Positions 26,518 through 32,424 of a stretch of DNA of 32,424 bases are shown here, in pieces. Position 1 is the first letter of the stretch; the number at the start of each line of letters is the position of its first letter. Under the pieces are notes generated by a model, which was given only the letters and a program-made list of their open reading frames with translations, ran no database searches and had not been told where the DNA came from. This DNA comes from Streptosporangiales bacterium (GTDB lineage: Bacteria > Actinomycetota > Actinomycetes > Streptosporangiales > Streptosporangiaceae): assembly GCA_017882645.1 (NCBI GenBank), contig JADGPC010000019.1:1-32424 (forward strand), in the 5' to 3' direction. The translations under genes and the position numbers were made by a program.

Positions 26518-26566
26518 TGATCACGGAAGCGAGTCAGCAGAATCTGCTGACAGCCTTCCGTGATCA
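26518..26566 (-). terminator. Nested perfect inverted repeat (12-bp outer and 8-bp inner stems) overlapping the stop codon of the LuxR gene
   Basis: TGATCACGGAAG (26518-26529)/CTTCCGTGATCA (26555-26566); GTCAGCAG (26533-26540)/CTGCTGAC (26544-26551). Confidence 0.65.
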
Positions 26567-29395
26567 TGGAAGTGCCCGGCGCGGCGGGGCTGCGTCGGCA
26601 CGGATTGTGGCGAGCTGGGTTCGCGATCGGGCGCCGGTCTTGCGCAGCAGGCTTTCGACGTGCTTCTCCACGGTCCGGTGCGAGACGGTCAGCTGAGCGG
26701 CGATGTCCCGGTTCGACAAGCCGAGCGCCACGAGGTCGAGGATCTCGCGTTCCCGCGGCGTGACGCCCAGCGGCGCCAGCCGGTCCGGGGCCGGTCTCGC
26801 GAGCAGGCTGGCACAGCGCTCGGCGAGCGGGTCGAGGCCGGCGGCGGTGAAGGCCTTCGACGCCGATGTGAGCCAGCGCCGGGGATCGCCCCAGCCGTCG
26901 GCCAGGGCGGGTTCGGCCACGAGCAGCCGGGCGAGGTCGGACCAGACCGGGAAATGGGCGAGTTCGGCGGCCGCCTGGTCAGCGAGCTCGCCCGCGCGGT
27001 CATGGCCCGACGGGGCGCGGTCGGGACCCGGGGGGCGGCGCCCGGCTAGCACGGCCTCGGCGTAGAGGAGCATTCCGCGGTTGGCGCGGTTGACGGTCAT
27101 GCCGGTTCGCCGGGCGGCGGCAACGGCCTCGGCCGCGTCCGGGTCGGCCTGCGCGGCGAGCAGGACCGGCCACAGGCCGAGGTAAATGCCGGGTCCGGAG
27201 TTGGGCAGCGGCTGCAGGTGATCGACGGCGCGCTGGAGCGCGTGGCGGGCGCCCGCGTCGTCGCCGTCCAGCAGCGCGGCTATCCCGCGCGCGCCCCAGA
27301 CCGACCCCGCGATCTCCGCGTCACCGGGGGCGGCCGCGAGGGCGAGGCTGTTGTAGCGCTCCATCGCCTCGGTGTCCCGGCTGAGCGCGCGGAGTTCGGC
27401 TATGAACACCAGGGCAGTGGCGGTGAGCTGGGTCAGGCGCAGCTGCTCGGAGGCGGCAAGGGCAGCGGCCGCGTGCCGTTCGCCGGTGACGGGATCGAAC
27501 CGGAACAGGCACGCCGCGGCCAGCTGGATGTCCAGGACAGCCGCCGTGCTCAGCGCGCCTAGGTCCTCGGCGGCCAGCCGGGCCTGTTTCAGCCGGTCGA
27601 CGCCGGCGCTCTCGAACAGCTCGATGGTCCCGAGCTCGTGCAGGGAACGCAGCCGCCACAGCGGCAGGTTCGCCAGTTCCGCGCAGGCCAGGGCGTCCTC
27701 GAATGCCGCTCGGGCGGCGTACAGGTCACGGGCGCGATGGCTGCGCCCGACCAGGCCGAGCGCATGACACCGTACGTCGGCGGGGGCCTCGGCCGAGCCA
27801 AGGACCAGCTCGGCGAGCTGCTGGACAGCGGCTAGGTCGCGGCGGGCGAGCGCGGTTTCGGCGGCCAGCACGCGCCAGCGCTGTGTTGCTGCCGGGTCCG
27901 GGTTCGCGGCTAGCAGCCGCTCGGCCGCGGCAAGGTGGTCGGCGGCGACCGGCCAGCGGGTCGCCTCGACCGCCGCGTGAGCGATCGCGAGATGGATCAT
28001 GGCCGTCTCGGCGGGCGCGGCTCGCGTGGCTGGCGCCGGAATCCGCAGGGCGGCGGACCCGGCGGTCAGGCACTCGTCGAGTCGTCCGGCCAGCGCCAGA
28101 GCCTCGGTCAGCAGCGCGTTCGCGGTGCGCCGCAGGCTGTCGTCGCCGGCCAGGTCCGCGGCGCGCCGGAGCGTGGCGGTCGCGGTGGCGAGTGCTCCCC
28201 GGCGGAGCGACTCGCGGCCGGACCCGATCAGCAGCCGGGCGGCCTCGTCGGCGTCCCCGGCCTGCTCGGCCAGGTCGGCGGCCAGATCCCGGTTGGGTTT
28301 CAGCATGGCCGGACCGGCTTGCTTGAGTGCGGCCAGCGCCGTGCGGGCTAGTTCCGCCCTCAAGTGAGGCAGGAGGCCTTCGATGATGGCCTCGCGCGTC
28401 AGCGCGTGCCGGAACTGATAGCCGCCGCCGTGGGCGGTGAGCAGCAGGCTGGCGACCGCGTTCTCTAGGGCCGCGCCCACTATCTGCGGTTCTTGATCGC
28501 TCGCGGCCTGCAGGAGCCGCCAGTCGAACTGGCGCCCGAGCGCCGCGGCGAGCTGGATCACCCGGCGCTCGGCTGGATCGAGGTGAGCCATCCGGGCGGC
28601 CGCCGATGCGGCGAAGGTGGCCGGCACGCCGGGGGTGGCCAGCATCTCCTCGACCAGGAACGGCACCCCGTCGGCCGCGCGCACAATGTCCCGCAGGTCG
28701 TCCGGACGTGCGGACGGACGGCAGGCCAGCACCATCCGGCGCGTGTCCTCGTCGGACAGCCTGGCCAGCGAGAGGATCCGGGCGGTGCGCCGGGCGTTGA
28801 GCGCCTGGACGAGGTCGTTGGGCGGCGAAGCGGGTTCTGGGCGGACGGTGATGACGCACAGGATGTGCTCGGCCCGGATGTTGTCCGCGAGGTATTCGAC
28901 GATCGTGAGGGTGTCCGGGTCGGCCCACTGCAGGTCTTCCAGGCCCAGGAGGAGCGCGACCGGGCCGGCCAGGGTGCGGAGCAGGCGGAGGATGGCCTCG
29001 GCTCGCATGACCGGGCTGATGTCGGGGGGGTCTGTTGCGCGGTCGGGTGCGCTGGCGGGTTGCGGGTCGGGGAGTACGTCGCGGAGGGCTGCGGGCCAGG
29101 GGTTTTGTTGCTCGTCGGGGAGCTGGCCCGCGCGGATGGCCTGCAGGATGGCCTCGCTGAGCGGGCGGAACGGGGTCGCCGCGCCCGACGCAACGGCGCG
29201 GCCGGTGACGGCCAGGTCGCCGCGGGCAAGTGCCGTCGCAGTGACCTCGCGGAGGAGGCGCGACTTGCCGATGCCGGCGTCGGCGGTGAGCACGATCAGG
29301 CCGCCGCGTCCCGCCTCGGCGTCGGTCAGGGCGGCGTGAAGAACGGCCAGCTCGGCGTCGCGGCCGAGAACGACCGGGCACAGCACGGGCTCCAT
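26564..29395 (-). CDS. Large ATP-binding LuxR-family (LAL/MalT-like) regulator
   Basis: Walker A ADAGIGKSRLL, TPR-like middle, C-terminal LuxR HTH LGVTPREREILDLVALGLSNRDIAAQLTVSHRTVEKHVESLLRKTG. Confidence 0.92.
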   Translation of the reverse strand: MEPVLCPVVLGRDAELAVLHAALTDAEAGRGGLIVLTADAGIGKSRLLREVTATALARGDLAVTGRAVASGAATPFRPLSEAILQAIRAGQLPDEQQNPWPAALRDVLPDPQPASAPDRATDPPDISPVMRAEAILRLLRTLAGPVALLLGLEDLQWADPDTLTIVEYLADNIRAEHILCVITVRPEPASPPNDLVQALNARRTARILSLARLSDEDTRRMVLACRPSARPDDLRDIVRAADGVPFLVEEMLATPGVPATFAASAAARMAHLDPAERRVIQLAAALGRQFDWRLLQAASDQEPQIVGAALENAVASLLLTAHGGGYQFRHALTREAIIEGLLPHLRAELARTALAALKQAGPAMLKPNRDLAADLAEQAGDADEAARLLIGSGRESLRRGALATATATLRRAADLAGDDSLRRTANALLTEALALAGRLDECLTAGSAALRIPAPATRAAPAETAMIHLAIAHAAVEATRWPVAADHLAAAERLLAANPDPAATQRWRVLAAETALARRDLAAVQQLAELVLGSAEAPADVRCHALGLVGRSHRARDLYAARAAFEDALACAELANLPLWRLRSLHELGTIELFESAGVDRLKQARLAAEDLGALSTAAVLDIQLAAACLFRFDPVTGERHAAAALAASEQLRLTQLTATALVFIAELRALSRDTEAMERYNSLALAAAPGDAEIAGSVWGARGIAALLDGDDAGARHALQRAVDHLQPLPNSGPGIYLGLWPVLLAAQADPDAAEAVAAARRTGMTVNRANRGMLLYAEAVLAGRRPPGPDRAPSGHDRAGELADQAAAELAHFPVWSDLARLLVAEPALADGWGDPRRWLTSASKAFTAAGLDPLAERCASLLARPAPDRLAPLGVTPREREILDLVALGLSNRDIAAQLTVSHRTVEKHVESLLRKTGARSRTQLATIRADAAPPRRALP

Positions 29396-29420
29396 GCAGT
29401 TAGTGTGCCCTCCGCGCCGC

Positions 29421-30638
29421 TTATCCGCGCACCTTGCGTCCGGCTACGTAGACCGCTCGTATGTTGGCCTTCAGGCTGGCGAGGTCGAACGGGTCGCCGT
29501 CCAGCAGGACTAGGTCGGCGCGCTTGCCGGGCATGATCGTGCCGGTGTCGTCGCCGATCCGGAGGAGGTCGGCGGCCGACTGCGTCGTGGCGGTCAGCAC
29601 CTCCGCCGCGGTCATCCCGCCGGCGGCCATCAGCGGCAGCTCGTCCAGGTTGGTGCCGTGCGGCCCGACCCCGGTGTCGGTGCCCATGGCGATCTTGACC
29701 CCGGCGGCCGCGGCGCGGGCGAAGGCGCTGGCGTGCGCGGCTATCACTTCTCGCGCCTTCGCGGCCACGCCATCGGGCAGCTGACTGCCGGCGTCGGCCG
29801 CGTTCAGGACCGCGTGCGGTGCCACCAGGGTCGGGACCAGCCACGCTCCGGTGCTGAGCATCAGTTCGATGGCCTCGTCGTCCAGGTAGATCCCGTGCTC
29901 GATGGACCTGACCCCGGCGCGCAGGGCGTTCTTGATCCCGTCGGTGGCCTGTGCGTGCGCCATGACCGGCAGGCCGGCCGCGTTCGCCTCGGCCATCAGG
30001 GCGGCGAGCTCGTCGGGCCCGAACTGGGCGTGCTTCGGGCTGTCGCGGGGCGACAGCACGCCACCTGAGGTATGCACCTTGATGACGTCGGCGCCGGCGC
30101 GGATAATCTCGCGCACCCGCTTGCGCATCTCCTCGGGCCCGTCGACTAGGCCCGCTGGCCGCCCCGGGTGCGGCGTCAGGAGGAAGGTCGTCATCCCGGA
30201 CGGCAGCCAGCCGTCGCCGTGGCCGCCGGTCTGGCTCAGTGCGCTGATCGAGATCTGCATCCGCGGCCCGTCGACCAGGCCGTCGGCGACGGCGCGCTGC
30301 ACGCCGAGGTCCGCGCCGCCCGCGTCGCGCACGGTCGTGATGCCGCAGTCCAGCGTCGCCGCGAGGTTCGCCGCCGCTTGGAAGAACTGGTAGGAGAACG
30401 GGCGCTGCAACCGTCGTACTAGGTCGATCCCGGACACCATCACGTGCACGTGGCAGTCGATGAAGCCTGGCAGCACGGTCAGGCCGCTGATGTCGACCTG
30501 CTCGTCCCCGTCCAGGCCGGCCCCGACGTCGACGATCTTCCCGTCGCTGATCACGAAATCCGCTTCGGCGACGGCGCTGCCCGTCCCGTCGAAGACTCGC
30601 CCGCCGCTCAGGACGGTCCTCGCCAGGGTCCTCGCCAT
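29421..30638 (-). CDS. Metal-dependent amidohydrolase (imidazolonepropionase/prolidase-like)
   Basis: VLPGFIDCHVHV, DVIKVHTSGG, MAHAQATDGIKNALRAGVRSIEHGIYLDDEAI, MGTDTGVGPHGTNLDEL. Confidence 0.9.
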   Translation of the reverse strand: MARTLARTVLSGGRVFDGTGSAVAEADFVISDGKIVDVGAGLDGDEQVDISGLTVLPGFIDCHVHVMVSGIDLVRRLQRPFSYQFFQAAANLAATLDCGITTVRDAGGADLGVQRAVADGLVDGPRMQISISALSQTGGHGDGWLPSGMTTFLLTPHPGRPAGLVDGPEEMRKRVREIIRAGADVIKVHTSGGVLSPRDSPKHAQFGPDELAALMAEANAAGLPVMAHAQATDGIKNALRAGVRSIEHGIYLDDEAIELMLSTGAWLVPTLVAPHAVLNAADAGSQLPDGVAAKAREVIAAHASAFARAAAAGVKIAMGTDTGVGPHGTNLDELPLMAAGGMTAAEVLTATTQSAADLLRIGDDTGTIMPGKRADLVLLDGDPFDLASLKANIRAVYVAGRKVRG

Positions 30639-30887
30639 GGGCCGCCTCCTGTTCTGCGCCGCTCATCGTGAGACCGTGCTCGGGCTACGTTAGCTAGGTG
30701 CCCTATGGGCGGTCTAGCGGACGGTGTCGGGGGGCTTGCCGGGCGCGCCGAGCTTGTAGGCGATGATCAGCGCCTGCTGGTCCTTCGAAGGCGGGACGGA
30801 CGCTCCGGCGATCACGTAGTCACCGTCGACGGGTGACGGGAGCGTTCGACCCGGCGCAGTCAGGCGAGCAGCGACTTGCAGCAAGAC

Positions 30888-31341
30888 CTAGGTTTGCTGC
30901 GCCAATCCAGCATCCTGGATGAGGTCTTGATAGTTCACGCCGTCGAGATACGTGTCCAGGATTGCCTGCGCCACCGCTGGCCTTGCCGGGTCCGATTTCC
31001 GCATCAGGGTTGTACATAGGTTCGAGCAGCCCGCTGATCGGCTGGTTCTCGATGAACCAGCGACGCAGCTCCGCGTCGCCGTGCGCTGCCGGTGCAGCTC
31101 CGTGATGCCCCGTCATCTCCCACAACCCCGCCCGGTACAGAGCGGCAACTGGGTAGTCAGGACGACGACGTTCCCCGTGTATGCCGTGCCGTTCGAGGAG
31201 CCGCCCGACCTCCTGCTCCGTCTCGGTCCAAGAGGTCATCCGAGTCATGCCGTGCCCCGCTCGACCAATCGCCCAGAGCAAAGTGATGGGCTGACACAGA
31301 GCAGCGTGGCCTCCGAACCGGTACACCCTGAGCTTCTCGAC
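30888..31341 (-). pseudogene. N-terminal fragment of an SBD/ScoMcrA-like restriction endonuclease (frameshifted; no HNH domain)
   Basis: VEKLRVYRFGGHAALCQPITLLWAIGRAGHG...PDYPVAALYRAGLWEMTGHHGAAPAAHGDAELRRWFIENQPISGLLEPMYNP then, in another frame, MRKSDPARPAVAQAILDTYLDGVNYQDLIQDAGLAQQT*. Confidence 0.55.
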
Positions 31342-31435
31342 GGCCTGCGGTGCCGGTGTACTACTGGCGCCCGGATGCCGGCCGACATGGTGCCTTCTTG
31401 ACGTCGCCGGTCTCGTCCACCACCAGCACATGGAC
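31342..31435 (-). pseudogene. Remnant of an IS701-type DDE transposase
   Basis: VLVVDETGDVKK followed in another frame by RQ*YTGTAGR, the adjacent signatures in IS701-like transposases (VVDETG.LKKG...RQYTGTAGR). Confidence 0.5.
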
Positions 31436-31574
31436 GAAGTAGATGGCATCTTCGCCGTAGCCACGCCGACCGATAGCGCCGACAGATAGTCGCGACTGCA
31501 ACCACTTGGCTCCCCGGCCTGGCTCCCGGCTCAAATGCTGCGGAACCGCTCTGAACCCCTGACCTGCTGGAACT

Positions 31575-31651
31575 TGGTGGAGCTGAGGGGATTTGAACCC
31601 CTGACCCCCTCGATGCGAACGAGGTGCGCTACCGGACTGCGCTACAGCCCC
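31575..31651 (-). tRNA. tRNA-Ala, anticodon CGC, CCA encoded
   Basis: Minus strand GGGGCTG TA GCGC AGTCCGGTA GCGC A CCTCG TTCGCAT CGAGG GGGTC AGGGG TTCAAAT CCCCT CAGCTCC A CCA; cloverleaf with G3-U70 Ala identity pair. Confidence 0.95.
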
Positions 31652-31807
31652 AAGACCGGGAGCCAGCGTACCAAACCCCGGGCGTGCCCGGCTCCTCCAT
31701 ACTCGGCTCGAGCCCGGTTCGCGCTCGCGGGGTTGGAGCACGAACCCGGACCAGGCCCCAACAGCGCAGCCCCAGCGCCCCAGGGCGCCAGCGCCCGGCT
31801 ACAACGC

Positions 31808-32424
31808 CTAGTCGCCCACAGCCCGGACAGCCGCGTCCGCGTACTGGTCGTACAGCTGGTCCGACACCCGCCCGGAAATGTCGATGATCTGCGCCCCGGC
31901 ATCGGCCTGCGCCAGGCCAGCCTCGTACGCCTCCCGCTCGGCCTCCGCCTGCGCATGCGCCTCCCAGGCCCGCCGCCGGGCCTCGCCGGCCTCCCAGACG
32001 GCCCGCTTGCGGGCCTGCTCGGCTTCCACCGTCGCAATCTCGCGGAGCAGCAGAACATACAGCACCAGCATCCCGGCGGGCGGCACGCAGATCCACCACT
32101 GGACCAGGCCCAGGCCGAAGAACGCCATCGTCACGGCGGTCATCCCGGCCAGGATCGTCAGCATCCGCCGCCGGGCCCGCAGCATCTGCTCGCGGCTCTG
32201 GGACGGCCGCGGCGCCGCGGCCCCCACCTCGGCGTGGCCGTCCGACTCCGCATCGAGCGCATATCCGGCGTAATTGGGCACCTCGTGACGGTACTCCTGG
32301 TACTCATGCTCGTGGCGACTGACCTCGACGTGGAAGTCGGCTTCGACGCTGACTTCCACGTCGTTCTCGGTATCGGTCACGTACTCCACGTGCAGGTCGC
32401 TGTCCGCGTGCTCGAACGTCTCGG
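31808..32424 (-). CDS. Two-TM membrane protein with acidic/His-rich N-terminus, probably continuing off the window (possibly GlpR/SepX-like)
   Basis: MLTILAGMTAVTMAFFGLGLVQWWICVPPAGMLVLYVLLLREIATVEAEQARKRA; frame stays open to the window end (TFEHADSDLHVEYVTD...). Confidence 0.6.
   Translation of the reverse strand, partial: ETFEHADSDLHVEYVTDTENDVEVSVEADFHVEVSRHEHEYQEYRHEVPNYAGYALDAESDGHAEVGAAAPRPSQSREQMLRARRRMLTILAGMTAVTMAFFGLGLVQWWICVPPAGMLVLYVLLLREIATVEAEQARKRAVWEAGEARRRAWEAHAQAEAEREAYEAGLAQADAGAQIIDISGRVSDQLYDQYADAAVRAVGD

Noticed and set aside
31436-31500. Tyrosine integrase N-terminus (GRRGYGEDAIYF) next to the tRNA
   Set aside because: Resembles actinobacterial integrase starts, but the immediately following VLVVDETGDVKK fits an IS701-type transposase better; too short to call.
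1-32424. CRISPR arrays or rRNA genes
   Set aside because: No regularly spaced repeat/spacer pattern and no rRNA-like sequence seen; all tandem repeats are short and contiguous.

Overview
High-GC actinobacterial chromosomal window (roughly 70% GC by eye, with two lower-GC patches at about 23.55-25.4 kb and 30.8-31.5 kb). The left half (about 2.85-15.9 kb) looks like a catabolic locus: a calcineurin-type phosphoesterase stub translationally coupled to a diverged S-adenosylhomocysteine-hydrolase-fold protein, two different APH/choline-kinase-fold kinases, a DAO-family FAD oxidoreductase, an SDR, an APC permease, a dimethylglycine/sarcosine-dehydrogenase-like FAD-GcvT fusion, a GntR/HutC regulator, SurE and a LacI regulator. 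The middle has two paralogous secreted Rpf/transglycosylase-like proteins (one with LysM) that share a structured 5' leader, an alpha/beta hydrolase, a proline-rich membrane protein, DsrE-like and SnoaL/NTF2-like genes, an HD-GYP-LuxR protein and a GH26-like protein. The right half has a frameshifted KAP-type P-loop NTPase, a methyltransferase, a large LuxR (LAL) regulator, an amidohydrolase, a set of gene fragments (IS701-type transposase, SBD/McrA-like restriction endonuclease) beside tRNA-Ala(CGC), and a partial membrane protein. The most interesting items are the SAHH-like enzyme with a catalytic Asp-to-Asn change inside an amine-type catabolic cluster, the conserved rpf-like leader RNA with a GNRA-capped RBS hairpin, and the defence-gene relics. 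Everything comes from reading the sequence and recalling protein families; no searches were run.
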